64,000 nt of DNA from Strigamia acuminata (taxonomy: Eukaryota; Arthropoda; Chilopoda; Geophilomorpha; Linotaeniidae), in assembly GCA_949358305.1 (NCBI GenBank), contig OX442319.1, positions 6,262,001 to 6,326,000 on the forward strand, in the 5' to 3' direction. A program made the translations under genes and the position numbers. This document shows, in pieces, positions 37,069 through 48,150 of this stretch (the stretch's first letter is position 1; each line of letters opens with the position of its first letter). The notes beneath the pieces were generated by a model. It saw nothing but the letters and a program-made list of their open reading frames with translations, had not been told where the DNA came from and did no database searches.

Positions 37069-37281
37069 ATGAAATCTATGTTTGTGTTGGTTGTGCTTTC
37101 ATGTGTCTTGTCAATCTGCGATAATCGTGTCGCGCTTGCACGACCGGCAGACGACGAACACAGAATTGATACACGGTCACAATTTAGTCCATTTTCGACG
37201 TGTACTATCAGAAGATGTCCGAATGGCGAACTTTGCGATCCATCAACGAAGCCGGCGAGATGCAGGATGATAATAGAATAA
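37069..37281 (+). CDS. Small secreted cysteine-containing peptide
   Basis: A single exon of 70 codons with a clear signal peptide (KSMFVLVVLSCVLSICDN region) and a mature C-terminal segment with four cysteines, STCTIRRCPNGELCDPSTKP followed by ARC. A TATAAAA at about 36979 lies about 90 bp upstream of the ATG, and an AATAAA follows at about 37325, so this has the layout of a compact intronless gene. It resembles small secreted peptides in general, but no named family is assigned. Confidence 0.6.
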   Translation: MKSMFVLVVLSCVLSICDNRVALARPADDEHRIDTRSQFSPFSTCTIRRCPNGELCDPSTKPARCRMIIE

Positions 37282-37369
37282 CGACCGCGAATTTTGGGTA
37301 AAATGGTACCAATTCTGAAATAACAATAAATTTTTTCTTTTTTGAATTGTGTTTGTAATTTTGAATTGA

Positions 37370-37500
37370 TTGAAAATAGTTGAAAATCGTTAAAAACCAT
37401 TAAAAATTGAATAAAAACCCGATAAAATCGGTAAAAATCGGTAAAAATCGATAAAAATCGGTAAAAATAGGTAAAAATAGGTAAAAATCGATATAAAAAA
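37370..37500. repeat. Short tandem repeat gataaaaatcggtaaaaatc
   Basis: Ten-base units 'ggtaaaaatc' / 'gataaaaatc' and variants, about ten copies, downstream of the secreted-peptide gene. Confidence 0.8.
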
Positions 37501-37804
37501 TTCTTACCATACCGATGTTCGGATAACCGATCGTTCGTACAACCGGTGTTCTGAAAATCGATGCCCGACTGTAAAGTCAAAACCGATGGTCAAAACTGAT
37601 GAAGCCTGTCAATGGTTACCTATATCTATAAGGTAGACGGAGCTGCGGTCTCTGCTGTTCTCTTTCCACACTCAAAAGGCCCCCCTGGAAGCTTGGCTCC
37701 CATTGGCCGAGCCATTTCACTTGTGTAGTGACTCAAGGTACCTAAAACAAAGTGACTATAGTGACTAGTGACATATTATGCTAGTGACTAGTGACTAGTG
37801 ACTA

Positions 37805-38427
37805 TGTGACCAGCTGCCCCTGCGCACGGGTCGCTGCACTGCAACGGCAATGCACTTGGCGCAGCTCCAGCGCCTCTCGTATCTCGCGCAGCCTGTTGCG
37901 GTCCCCCGCAACCAGGTGGAGCTGCGGGCCTTTGGTCAAGCAGGATCGGGCCCCGGAAGTCGCCCTTCCGGAAGTGGTTGGTCCCCGTAGGGACAAGAGA
38001 GTTGTTGATCAACCAGCAAGGCGAACGGTCGCATCGCGACCGCCTCCGAAACTGGCTGCAAAGATAACCCGAACTATCGGCGTGGCGACGTTGTCGCCCG
38101 CCGGGACCTGAGCGTCCAGTTGCGCCACGTCCGCCGGACGTTAACCGTAACTTCGGCGGCGTGGCCCAAAACCGATTACCGACCTCGTGTGTCATGGCGG
38201 CCGATGGCCGCCGTGCCACGCGGTCTGATTAGGGACGGTTCGAAGGAACCGCCGCCTTGGGAAATACACTATGGGACACTACAATCATACCCCTAGACAT
38301 CTAATAAAGCCATAACTAAAACTATATTGTGTCTCCGTGTATTTCGTGGTTTGTTTTATCGTGTGTGTTGCGTCCAGCGCCTCCGTGGCTCTCCCCCGAC
38401 CACGTGGCGTCCGTCCGAACACTCACA
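37805..38427 (+). repeat. 5' LTR
   Basis: Begins tgtgaccagctgcccctgcg and ends ccgtccgaacactcaca (TG...CA). It is GC-rich compared with its surroundings. AATAAA at about 38301 is the likely R/U5 polyadenylation signal. Open frames on both strands within the LTR recur in the other LTR and are compositional. Confidence 0.95.
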
Positions 38428-38429
38428 AT

Positions 38430-38447
38430 TGTGGGCCCGTCCAGGAT
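38430..38447 (+). other. Primer-binding-site candidate, tRNA-Pro-like
   Basis: tgtgggcccgtccaggat lies 2 bp after the 5' LTR. It resembles the tRNA-Pro 3'-end complement known from other retroelements (about 15 of 18 positions, from memory). The match is imperfect, so the primer tRNA is only a suggestion. Confidence 0.45.
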
Positions 38448-40646
38448 TTTGAATTCTCTTGCGAATACTATTCTAATTTACTGATTGTGCGAAGCACAAT
38501 ATTAAATGAATTTTTTCTTTCAACTAGAGGGGGAAATTTCCTTGGTCATGATTGTGACAGGGGGTCAGCAGGCGAAACGGCCGCTAATCGCTGACCATTG
38601 GACCCTGATCAGACAAAAATTGGTGGCTTTGCATGTCCAGCTTGCCTGGGTACTGGCAAGCCGGGACTTACACTAGCCACACTTTCCAACGGTCTTCTAT
38701 TCCTTTCTAGCTTAGCCTAAAAAACTGAGTGGTTGGGAGGGGAATATAATTCCAAACCTTCTTTATTATTTTTATTTCTTGGTGCGCAGCCCAAGTAAAA
38801 GTAATGGGACAGTCTGCAGCGTATTCAAACTCGATTCGTGGAGGAGGCGCGCTGGTGGCCACCAGCAAACCAAATCCCACGGGGGAGAAGCGGTCATATT
38901 CCAGGTGCCACGCTGCAATCACTGGTTCCATTATGGGCCGGGCGAGGAGGCGATGTTGAACTGAGCTTTGAGTGACACCAAATTTCTTGTAGGACGTTTA
39001 GTCGCTTGGATGCAGGTTGCTAGCTTAGTGGTCGCTGGCGCGGGAACAGTCACGTGCGGTGAGTTGGCGTGTAGTTGGACCCGAGTAGCAGCGAAGTGTC
39101 CGCACACATGGGAAGACTGCCTTGATTTTTGTTGCGACTCATAATTTATGGGTTGCGTTGTGGCTGCTCAAGGCGCTCATCCGGGTTCACATCGGTCATA
39201 ATCCTACCCTGTCCCGTGTACTGGTTGGTAGGCAACTGCAAGTTAACGTATTTAACCCAAGAGTTGCTGAAATTGGGACACGGACAGCAGGGAGAGCTGC
39301 CGGAGGTACGGGGATACCGATGGTGAAGTGCTCAAATGGTACAGAGAGTTCGTTAGGGCGTAGGAACGATATCTGTGCGTTCAGGTAGCTACCAGCTTTG
39401 AAAAAAGATTGGGAATCTAGCCTGTAACTTTTGTTTCTGAATTTTATTCACTCTTGCTTGATTTCTGGGCTACTGCAGTTTGTTAAAGGACTGTGCTCGA
39501 ACCACAGTCTGGAGCAATCTCTGTAATTTGGAAATTAGTTGTTTTTACATCTTTTTCATTTTTTACTTTTTCTCTAAACTTCCCTATCTATGATTTTCAT
39601 GGTTTTCTTGGGACTCCACACCTGACAGCGGTAATAATCACCTCAAATGCCGGGTTGTATACAGCGTCAAATGGAGGGCGATATGGCTTCACAATGGCGG
39701 CTGAAGGGTGGGACCCAAGGCGACTAGGGACAGAAGATGCATTTCCTTCTTACTTTAAGTGCAACTGACTGTTCCACAAAAAACACCATTTCATTGGGAT
39801 GAACAGACATCTCAGTGTAGGCACGTTTCTGTCGAAAGGCAGCCTCGTGCAGACTGGAATGAGTCTCCGAAAGGGGTGAGCGGGCGCGTTTGTTGGTCTC
39901 TTGGGGCAGAAGAAGAGATTGCAACAATATCCCCGTAGTGTAAATATCTGCAAAAACCTTCTGCTAAAAATTGGAACTTTTTGAGTGTCTTTTAGATTAA
40001 AAAACACCCAGTATTTTGTAATTTTTTATTTTTATTTTCTTATCTTTCTTCCTCTGTTTCTTCTTGCGAGGCATCAGGAATCGGTTTGTCTGCGCGCTAG
40101 CGCGGTTTGATTTTGTTATTTGTTGCCAACAATGATAAAATTAACTGGTTTGAAAATTTCGAAGTTCTACAGACATGATTTCGTGCTTTTTTAGAAAAGC
40201 ACAAAAGTCATGTTTTTGTGGAATCAGACCATTTTGATCTGGTTCAGAACTTCTAGTTCCAAACAAATTTCTATTTGCTTTCAAAAAATGTTGTTTCTCT
40301 TCAGAAATGGAGAAAATTCGGCATTTATATTGGTCAAAGTTTTATTTTTTGTCAAAAAATCAAGATGGCGACCTGAAAACAATAGAAAAACATGTGGAAA
40401 TCTCGGAATTTTCGAGAATGATTGGAATTTTAAATTTTGACATTTTCTTGGAACTCTGGGAAATCAATTCCATGAATTAATTTAATTTTTCTACCAATGG
40501 GAAACCAGGGGGGGGGAAGTGACATCACTAATCCCTTTCTCAGGAATGGCTACTTGAGCCCAATCTCCTGTCTCCTCATTGGTCGTGACTTAATTCCACT
40601 TGTTCACTTGCAAGCTGCGGTCCTGCCTTTTGGTCACATTGTGTCA
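38448..40646 (+). other. Long leader between 5' LTR and Gag ORF
   Basis: About 2.2 kb without a supported protein. It may contain packaging signals or a removed intron; no splice pair is proposed. Confidence 0.4.
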
Positions 40647-42248
40647 ATGCCAGCGACCAGAACTGGTAAGACCACGTGGGACTCTCCTGCACCTAATTCT
40701 TCCACACCCGCAACGGATTCAGATTTGAACGACTCGGATAACAATTCGATTGCTTCTTCAAACGACAATATGTCAGTCCCTAAAGTTAAATTGTTGGATC
40801 AAGCGATGCTTGAAACGACTTGCAACGTCTTTAATCTAGTTATCGATGATATGACAACCTACGAAGTGTGGGAAGACACGCTTCTGAAAGTAGCCGATCA
40901 CTTGGTGGAACTCCAAGACAAATCGGATAGCACTATGCGTCAATTAACGCAAACGCGCACGGAATTCGGTGATATTAGCGACCGGTTAACTCATGCTTTG
41001 CAGGAGTTAGACTCTGCGAAATTATCGAATGAAAGCTTGTTGAAGATGATAGCTAGTCAAAAAGCTATCGTTGACAGCGTGGTGGCGGCTGGACAATCGA
41101 ATTTGAGAGCACAATCTGCAATCTCAAACACGATTTCTCCCACCGTGACAACACCAAACTCTGGATCCAGCACAGGCTCAACGCCTACGACTGGAAATCC
41201 TCTTTTTCTGGCTTGGGGAGAAAAGTTTCTTCACAAAACTGACCAGGCTATGCCTGCTCCCAGGCCAATGGATGAAGTAGAGCTAAGTAAACGAGTCAAA
41301 TCCATTGGAATTGAAGCGTTTGCAGGGGACAAAACGAAAGCTAAGTCTTTCCTTATTGATTTAAAACGTTCTCTACGCTTTGCTTTGCCCTATCTGAACC
41401 AAGTGCTTGCTGAGCATTTGTTTAAGTTTTTCCGAGGAGATGCGGCCACATGGTTCTCTTCTCATGCCAAAACGAATTGGGAGGAATTCGAACATGAATT
41501 TATCACCCATTTTCGTCCGAGCGATGCGCTGCTTTTAGCAGAAATTGCTAAAACACAGCAACTGTCTCATGAGTCTGCCACCCAAGTGGTGATAAGACTC
41601 GAGAAGTTATACGCTCAATTGACTATTCCTGTGCACGAGAGCCAGCAAATTCAAAAAGTGCTGGCAATTCTGCGCCCAGCGGCCAAGAACATGGTCGCAA
41701 ATGCCATTAATTTGGAGAACACTTGGGCGTCGCTCAGGAAAGCTTGCATTGCTACGGAGGCCGCGATTATAAATCAGGAAACTGTGACAAATGCAGCAAT
41801 CATCGAGGCGGCAAAAACAGAAACTGTTACGCCAATTCAAAAATCCAACCAGCAAATGGTAACAATACCAAATGCTGCGGGTGGAGATAAACCGAAATTT
41901 GTTCCGTTTGGATTGAGAAATCCAAACAATAGAACACTGTTCCCTGCGCCTAAAAATGCTGCGATAGCAGCAACAAAGGCCGCAGAAGGCAACGAGAAGG
42001 CGCTAGTCCCGAGCAATAGGCTCAAAGACTATGCGACCAAACCAAGAGTTGGCGGTTGCTGGGGCTGCGGTGGCGCACACTTTGAAAGGGATTGCCCCCT
42101 TAAAGTGGAAGCCGCTAAAGCAGCAATGGAAACAATCGCCGCTGCCCAACACAGCATGATGCAGGCTATGCTTGCAGCCAATGAATTTGGTGGCTGGCCT
42201 GAAATGTCGGGAAACGAGGAGTCACAGTCGACAGAAACCCCCGAGTAA
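40647..42248 (+). CDS. gag: Retrotransposon Gag-like protein
   Basis: 533 codons from the Met at 40647 (MPATRTGKTTWDS); an in-frame extension to 40497 exists but looks unlike Gag. An acidic, Ser/Asn-rich N-terminus is followed by a probable coiled coil (VADHLVELQDKSDSTMRQLT). The capsid-like domain has the usual W and F pattern (FFRGDAATWFSSHAKTNWEE, EFITHF). Near the C-terminus is a zinc knuckle, CWGCGGAHFERDC, with spacing CX2CX3HX4C, one residue shorter than the common CX2CX4HX4C. The product would form the particle that packages the element RNA. No pol frame overlaps or follows it. Confidence 0.88.
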   Translation: MPATRTGKTTWDSPAPNSSTPATDSDLNDSDNNSIASSNDNMSVPKVKLLDQAMLETTCNVFNLVIDDMTTYEVWEDTLLKVADHLVELQDKSDSTMRQLTQTRTEFGDISDRLTHALQELDSAKLSNESLLKMIASQKAIVDSVVAAGQSNLRAQSAISNTISPTVTTPNSGSSTGSTPTTGNPLFLAWGEKFLHKTDQAMPAPRPMDEVELSKRVKSIGIEAFAGDKTKAKSFLIDLKRSLRFALPYLNQVLAEHLFKFFRGDAATWFSSHAKTNWEEFEHEFITHFRPSDALLLAEIAKTQQLSHESATQVVIRLEKLYAQLTIPVHESQQIQKVLAILRPAAKNMVANAINLENTWASLRKACIATEAAIINQETVTNAAIIEAAKTETVTPIQKSNQQMVTIPNAAGGDKPKFVPFGLRNPNNRTLFPAPKNAAIAATKAAEGNEKALVPSNRLKDYATKPRVGGCWGCGGAHFERDCPLKVEAAKAAMETIAAAQHSMMQAMLAANEFGGWPEMSGNEESQSTETPE

Positions 42249-43446
42249 CTGACGACTGCGCTCTTACTATAGTTTTGATTCCAACGGAAAAAGACATGGA
42301 GGACTTTCTATTTTGATGACATTTCATCCACAGAGCCAGATCCTCACGTGGTTTTTCCCACAGACTCTGAAATCGGTCATTGCAATAAAGGCCACGTTGT
42401 GACCAAAATTGAGTATTACTCAAGAAACCCATTTTTCTTCACTATTTTAAATTATTTAAACTATGTATTTGAAAAAATGCAACATTTTTCGAGTATTGAA
42501 GAACCAACTCGCAGAAGGAATGACGCTGCCTGCGCCGGATTTCGCTCGCAACTTTTGTCATCTTTACAAATGCAAAGTGGCGGCGGGCTCGGAGCTTGTC
42601 CTTCTGCAAGTGGACAATCAAGATGTTTTGTGGTAAAAACCAGTTTGTTTTTGTTACCAGAACACCGATTTGGAGGATTTAGCTGTGATTTGACAAGTTC
42701 AGACCATATGCTGAAAATTCTAGAAAGTTTGAAATTGGGAATTTAGTTTTGCTAAAAATCCATCCTTTGAGAAAAATGGATATACCATTAGCTTCGTCTC
42801 GCAGAGACCATTTCAAAGCACCATATATAATCACTAAAGTGACCAATACAAATGCTTATAGTCTTGTAAAATCAATGATTTTACAATTAATAAGTACATG
42901 CACTAGTGTGGAAACTTAAAAAGACTTATTTCTTCTGGAAAGAGAGCTCGATAGCCCATTTTAGATAAGGAAGATGAAGAAGTTCTTGAAAACCAACCTG
43001 TGGACACTGGAACAGCAACAATATTGCCAACTCCAGTGCGACCAACAGAATCTGGTATCGCAACCAAGTTGCCAACACCAGTAAAACCTTTTGGAAAAAC
43101 CGAAAAAGACCTTGCTGTTGCCACAAGTGGGCTTGCAAAAACCCACGACAGCTCGACCAAATCCAAATTCGGATTCAATTAGACCTTCGAGAAATCATAT
43201 TTTGTCGATTCGATATCGTGATTGACCGCTAGGTGATACTTCAAATCGGAAGACCCATTTGGACCAATCACAGACTGTTTACATAACATCCGCGGTCCAT
43301 ACGCCAATTAAACGTTCGCAGGACGTCTTCCGGTTCCATACTTAAACACCACCATTCGTTGATCAAATCACTTATTCACTGCGATCGCCACTGACCAGTC
43401 GTGTGGAACTTCTCTGGAAAATCGAGACGAAAAGTTTGAAAAAACA
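42249..43446 (+). other. Spacer between the two element ORFs
   Basis: 1.2 kb without a convincing gene. A short open piece at 43000-43182 has a repeated (A)TxLPTPV(R/K)P motif and could be coding debris. A region of this size is where pol would be expected to begin. Confidence 0.4.
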
Positions 43447-44712
43447 ATGGAAAATCACCGAAACAACGAATGGGTCCAGTGCCCAGTCTGCAACGGCCTC
43501 GGCTACATCACGCTGTGGAATCTGTCGCGAATCCCGTGCATGAACTGCGGCGGAGACGAAATCGTGCTGACGGACCAACCACTCGAGGAATGGTTCGTCA
43601 TGTTCATGACGCTGCCCGGTCAGCCGATTCCACAACATCACCGACAAATTAACTGGATGCGCGTCCGATCGCGCACAGACCGCGAAAGGGAAGTCGCAGA
43701 CAGGGAACAAGCGAGTGCGGCGAATGCCACACCGACGGAACCCCCAAAGAAAAGACAGAAAACGGCAACAAAGAGCGTACGCTCTCAACCGCCGCCGACT
43801 GCCTCTACCAATATTTCTACGAAGAAACCCGCAGCGACGACGTCGCAGAAGGTTCTTCGTCCGCCACATAAGCCATTTGTGCTTAAAAAGAAGGCTGCCG
43901 AGGAGACAAAAGCGACCGTACAAAGTACCGTCGCCCCAACTCCTCACCAACCACCGACCGCCCGTCCAAACATTTCGGAGAAATTGCTGGAAATGCGACG
44001 ACTTGTGGCGATCGAAAATCCTACGTTGAGTGAACGAAGCGTGAACACCGAAGCAAAAATTCGGTACAGAGCGAAAAAACACGCGGACCATAAGGACCGA
44101 ATGGCGAAAAGAGACGCCGAGAAAGCGGCTCATCAGCAATTGACTGCGCCATCGGCCACAATCACATCGAATGCGCCACGCGCACTCGTTAAGAAAATCC
44201 CAGCTCAAACGGAAAAAACTCCCGATGAGCTACGAACAGCTTGGGCGGGACAGTACGGTCCTCAACCAATCCAAGGTATTGTGAACCTGATCCCGACCAA
44301 AGCCACGGCGGCCGCAATCGCTTTTCCAGCAGCCTGCCAACTACCGCAAACGATGTTTGGTGCCAATACAGCGGCGACGCCGGCTGTCATTATGCCGCCG
44401 ATGGTTGGAGAACGCCCGACGAACGTCGTGTTCCAGGGATTCGCGGATCCTCCACCAGTTTGCGGCAACAATGTAGTCACCGCCGAAGCAACGATCGAGA
44501 CCGCGATGCAAATTGACAACGCATCGAACGAGGAGTCGCACACGCCGCCACCACCACCGCCAGTCGTTCCCGAGCCCAAAGCTACCACCGTGAAAAAGAA
44601 GTCGAATAAGAAGTCACGCAAGAAGCTAGCAGAAGAATTCGTCGACGACAAAACTGAAGAAGAGCCAAAAAACGACGATACGCCACCCACTCCGGGGAAA
44701 TCGCTGCAGTGA
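43447..44712 (+). CDS. Second ORF of the LTR element: paired-CxxC protein
   Basis: 421 codons, open and with a good start context (aaaacaatgg). The N-terminal 45 residues contain two CxxC pairs, CPVCNGLGYITLW and IPCMNCGGDE, resembling a zinc ribbon or DnaJ-type zinc finger. A conserved-looking stretch follows (DQPLEEWFVMFMTLPGQPIP). The rest is Ala/Thr/Pro/Lys-rich and low in complexity, with basic clusters (KKRQK, KKKSNKKSRKKLAEEF) that could bind nucleic acid or act as a nuclear signal. Its position next to the 3' LTR is where accessory or env genes lie, but there is no signal peptide or transmembrane segment. Function unknown. Confidence 0.75.
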   Translation: MENHRNNEWVQCPVCNGLGYITLWNLSRIPCMNCGGDEIVLTDQPLEEWFVMFMTLPGQPIPQHHRQINWMRVRSRTDREREVADREQASAANATPTEPPKKRQKTATKSVRSQPPPTASTNISTKKPAATTSQKVLRPPHKPFVLKKKAAEETKATVQSTVAPTPHQPPTARPNISEKLLEMRRLVAIENPTLSERSVNTEAKIRYRAKKHADHKDRMAKRDAEKAAHQQLTAPSATITSNAPRALVKKIPAQTEKTPDELRTAWAGQYGPQPIQGIVNLIPTKATAAAIAFPAACQLPQTMFGANTAATPAVIMPPMVGERPTNVVFQGFADPPPVCGNNVVTAEATIETAMQIDNASNEESHTPPPPPPVVPEPKATTVKKKSNKKSRKKLAEEFVDDKTEEEPKNDDTPPTPGKSLQ

Positions 44713-45207
44713 AGTTTTCGCCGTCGTTTTAAAGGAGATTTTGGCCAAGCCTATTAAGACTTTTATAGTGCCAGAAATAATTTTTTTTTTTTATTGTCAA
44801 AACAAGTTTTTTTATTATTATTCCAAAGTGTTAAAATTAGCATACTTACCTTTTAAATGTTAAATGGATTCAATAACTACAAATGTTAGATTTTAAAGTT
44901 CAAAAAGTGTTTTTTATTCATATATATTTTTAAATTACAAGTGTTATTTTACATTTTTATTTTTCAATAGTGTTTAAATTGTACAAGTTTTCCATCCTGG
45001 GGGTAAGTGTGTGTGTGTTCCTTTGTAGTGTTGTTATTTTCCCAAGTGCATTCCTACCGGTGATCTTCGTTCTAGCTGATGGCTCGTCCGAAATATGGTC
45101 ATCTGATAATCTGAAAAAAGAAAGTAATGCGATGTGTTAACTTTCAACAACCACTTCAGTGATTGCGTTGTACCCCCTCGTACTTACCTTTTTCCAGGGG
45201 GGGGAAA
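44713..45207 (+). other. 3' non-coding region of the LTR element, ending in the polypurine tract
   Basis: AT-rich sequence after the second ORF. The run aggggggggaaa at 45196-45207 immediately precedes the 3' LTR and is the plus-strand primer site. Confidence 0.7.
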
Positions 45208-45830
45208 TGTGACCAGCTGCCCCTGCGCACGGGTCGCTGCACTGCAACGGCAATGCACTTGGCGCAGCTCCAGCGCCTCTCGTATCTCGCGCAGCCTGTT
45301 GCGGTCCCCCGCAACCAGGTGGAGCTGCGGGCCTTTGGTCAAGCAGGATCGGGCCCCGGAAGTCGCCCTTCCGGAAGTGGTTGGTCCCCGTAGGGACAAG
45401 AGAGTTGTTGATCAACCAGCAAGGCGAACGGTCGCATCGCGACCGCCTCCGAAACTGGCTGCAAAGATAACCCGAACTATCGGCGTGGCGACGTTGTCGC
45501 CCGCCGGGACCTGAGCGTCCAGTTGCGCCACGTCCGCCGGACGTTAACCGTAACTTCGGCGGCGTGGCCCAAAACCGATTACCGACCTCGTGTGTCATGG
45601 CGGCCGATGGCCGCCGTGCCACGCGGTCTGATTAGGGACGGTTCGAAGGAACCGCCGCCTTGGGAAATACACTATGGGACACTACAATCATACCCCTAGA
45701 CATCTAATAAAGCCATAACTAAAACTATATTGTGTCTCCGTGTATTTCGTGGTTTGTTTTATCGTGTGTGTTGCGTCCAGCGCCTCCGTGGCTCTCCCCC
45801 GACCACGTGGCGTCCGTCCGAACACTCACA
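45208..45830 (+). repeat. 3' LTR
   Basis: Same length (623 bp) and, as far as can be read by eye, the same sequence as the 5' LTR. It is followed by acta, the copy of the 4-bp target site. Confidence 0.95.
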
Positions 45831-45841
45831 ACTAGTGATTC

Positions 45842-46612
45842 TGCATCCTGCTGGGTTGTTTCATTTCCGCTTCCGCTCGAGCCAGTTGGTGGTCGACCAC
45901 GCGTCTTGCTGCTGCGATTTTTCAATCATCAATTTATCCCGATCATTTAACATCGAATCCAGTGTTTGGTGTAAGTTTACGGTGACTTTCATTTCGGTGT
46001 AATTACAAACTTATCAATTAAGTTTCATGTCAAAATGGGCGAATTGTTCGTGGCGTTTATTTCCCGTTGACCACGTTGATGGTGTATTTGGTAAGACAAT
46101 TTTTCATTTCAATGTGTTCAAATATATTTTTTTTTAAAATAAGTTTTCATTCACTTAGGATTTTAGAATTTTATTTATCGATCTTTTTATTATATTTTTG
46201 TAATTGGGGGCAGCCAATCAAAATCCGCCTACCTTCATCCTGCTGGGTTGTTTCATTTCCGCTTCTGCTCGAGCCAGTTGGTGGTCGACCACGCGTCTTC
46301 TTGCTGCGATTTTTTGATTTATCCTAATCATTTAACATCGGATCGAGTTTTTGGTGTAGGTTTACGGTTACTTTCATTTTAGTTTAATTACAAACTTATC
46401 AATTAAGTTACATGTCAAAATAGGCGAATTGTAGCGTTAATTTCCCGTTGACCACGTTGATGATGTATTTGGTATGGCCATTTTTCATTTCAATGTGTTA
46501 AAATATTTGCTTTTAAAATCCGTTTTCATAGGATTTTAGAATTTTATTTATCGATCTTTTTATTATTTTTTGTGATGAGAATTTTTTTCCTTCAATTTAA
46601 TTGGGGGCAGCA
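45842..46612. repeat. Two direct copies of a roughly 380-bp unit
   Basis: Unit 1 (about 45842-46218) and unit 2 (about 46233-46612) both begin catcctgctgggttgtttca and end in 'aattgggggcag'. They differ by substitutions and a few small deletions. Short open frames in both are not supported as genes. The LTR element inserted a few bases upstream of unit 1. Confidence 0.85.
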
Positions 46613-48150
46613 ATTCCAACTCTCTACCTCCTCGTGGTTGCCCCTGGACCAAATCATCCCCATAAGATCCTTTTGGGAAAGTTGGAACTAATGGTCGCTT
46701 GATTGGTCGTGGTGGTGATGATTTGTTACCTAATTCCGAATCGTATTCAGATACAATTCCAGACATGCATTTGTTGTTATAAAATCCTCAGATAAATATT
46801 TTTTATATTTTGTCACTTGTTCCAACAAGTGTTTCTTCAACATACGGATTGCACAACCCTGAAATCTATTGAAATAACAATTACTAAATCAGTTAAAGTA
46901 AAAGATTTCTTAAAATATTTAGCTCGAGTTGTCCAGACATAAAATTGAGTGCAGATTTGTCCACATTTCATCCCCAGTAGTTGTGATGTCCTCACAGATA
47001 AGGGAAAATAGTTCTTTGATTGCTTGGATTCTGAAGCGAAAACGGGTTTGTTTAGACATCTTTGACAGCAGCCTGTAGAAATGGATTTTGTAGCTAAAAC
47101 AATTGACTTCCTTTCCAAATTGTTTTAGTCTTTTTCATAAAATCCAATAAGGCTTTAAAAGGGCAGATGGATAGGTTGTGGGGAAATTGGGCCACTCGAA
47201 AATTTGTGTGATGCCCTACTCGAGTGTGTATTGTAAATTTGATGGTTGAAAAATGGCTACTTCTGCAGTTAATTTGTATTGGGAATTAAAAGGTTTTAAA
47301 CAATCCATTGATTTAACTTCTGCTTCAAGACCTTTTCTGTAATACCAGATAACTTTTCGTGGCACATCCTCAGGCCTTTTCATAGTGCTAATAGAAAAGG
47401 CCACTTTTTCTTGTAATTTTCTCCAGTCTAGGGATTCATGAGGCCATATCTGTTTTAGTGATTTTAGTGCCAAACCCACGTATCTAGTTAACGTAGTGTT
47501 AAATACACCATTTAATACCCTAGTAATTCATCTGATGATTGGATGGATGATGCCAATGGCGCAAATGGTTGATTGCCTTTGATAATCGAAAGTGACTTTC
47601 CTTCTTTGAAGCAAGCAATGACTAAATTTGCCACCTTAGCCACTGCTAGTTGGAAGGTAGGGTCGATGTTTATAGTTGAAGGATCGTCAATAACTGGCCT
47701 TTTACCCAGAAAATCCTGCCACCTCTTAACTCCCGCTGAATGTGGTTGTGATGGAAATAATTAATGACGGCACAATGGGTTGATAAAAACACAAAGAGGG
47801 GTAGCTGGAATGCTTGCGTTAATATAAATTTCAAAAACGATAAATATTTGTTTGAGAAAAATATAAAGAACTATTAATACAATTGAAAAAATCTCTGCTG
47901 TAATTTATGCCTTTTGAGTTCTTTTCCGCCATCATGCCTCCAAACGCTTCCAAACGTCCGTTTAAACTAAAAGTATGTATCGTGTCTTTGGCCTCGCGTA
48001 TTTCTTCTTCCAATTCAGTAATTTGGTTTGATTAATCCAGAATTTGATTTTGCAATTTTGTAATTTTGTAATTCAAGAACACTGTTTTGTAATTACAGAA
48101 TTCGGTTTTGGAATTCCTGAATTTGGTTTAGTAATACTGGAATCAATTTG
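46613..48150. other. Unassigned stretch with short minus-strand frames
   Basis: Minus-strand open pieces at 46563-46766, about 46908-47060 (MSKQTRFRFRIQAIKELFSL) and 47216-47479 look somewhat protein-like but match no family that I recognise and have no clear splice links. They are probably mobile-element debris, as the region on both sides is. Confidence 0.35.

Larger units (their letters stand above)
37805..45830 (+). mobile_element. Full-length, pol-less LTR retrotransposon
   Basis: An 8,026-bp element with two 623-bp LTRs (37805-38427 and 45208-45830) that look alike base for base by eye. A 4-bp target duplication, acta, occurs at 37801-37804 and just after 45830. There is a primer-binding-site candidate at 38430 and a polypurine tract at 45196-45207. 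It encodes a Gag-like ORF (40647-42248) and a second ORF (43447-44712). No reverse transcriptase, RNase H, integrase or aspartic protease motif is found in the 6.8-kb interior. It is therefore a non-autonomous element, presumably mobilised by a Ty3/gypsy-type partner. The near-identical LTRs argue for a recent insertion. Confidence 0.93.

Noticed and set aside
37788-38219. Long open frames on both strands inside the 5' LTR, repeated in the 3' LTR (45137-45622)
   Set aside because: They are compositional frames in GC-rich LTR DNA, overlap each other, and have no domain or start context.
40497-40646. Upstream 50-codon extension of the Gag ORF
   Set aside because: Sequence is unlike Gag N-termini, and the start at 40647 begins the acidic, Ser/Asn-rich region expected.
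43372-44208. 278-codon minus-strand frame
   Set aside because: Antisense shadow of the second ORF of the LTR element, which has the better start context and codon pattern.
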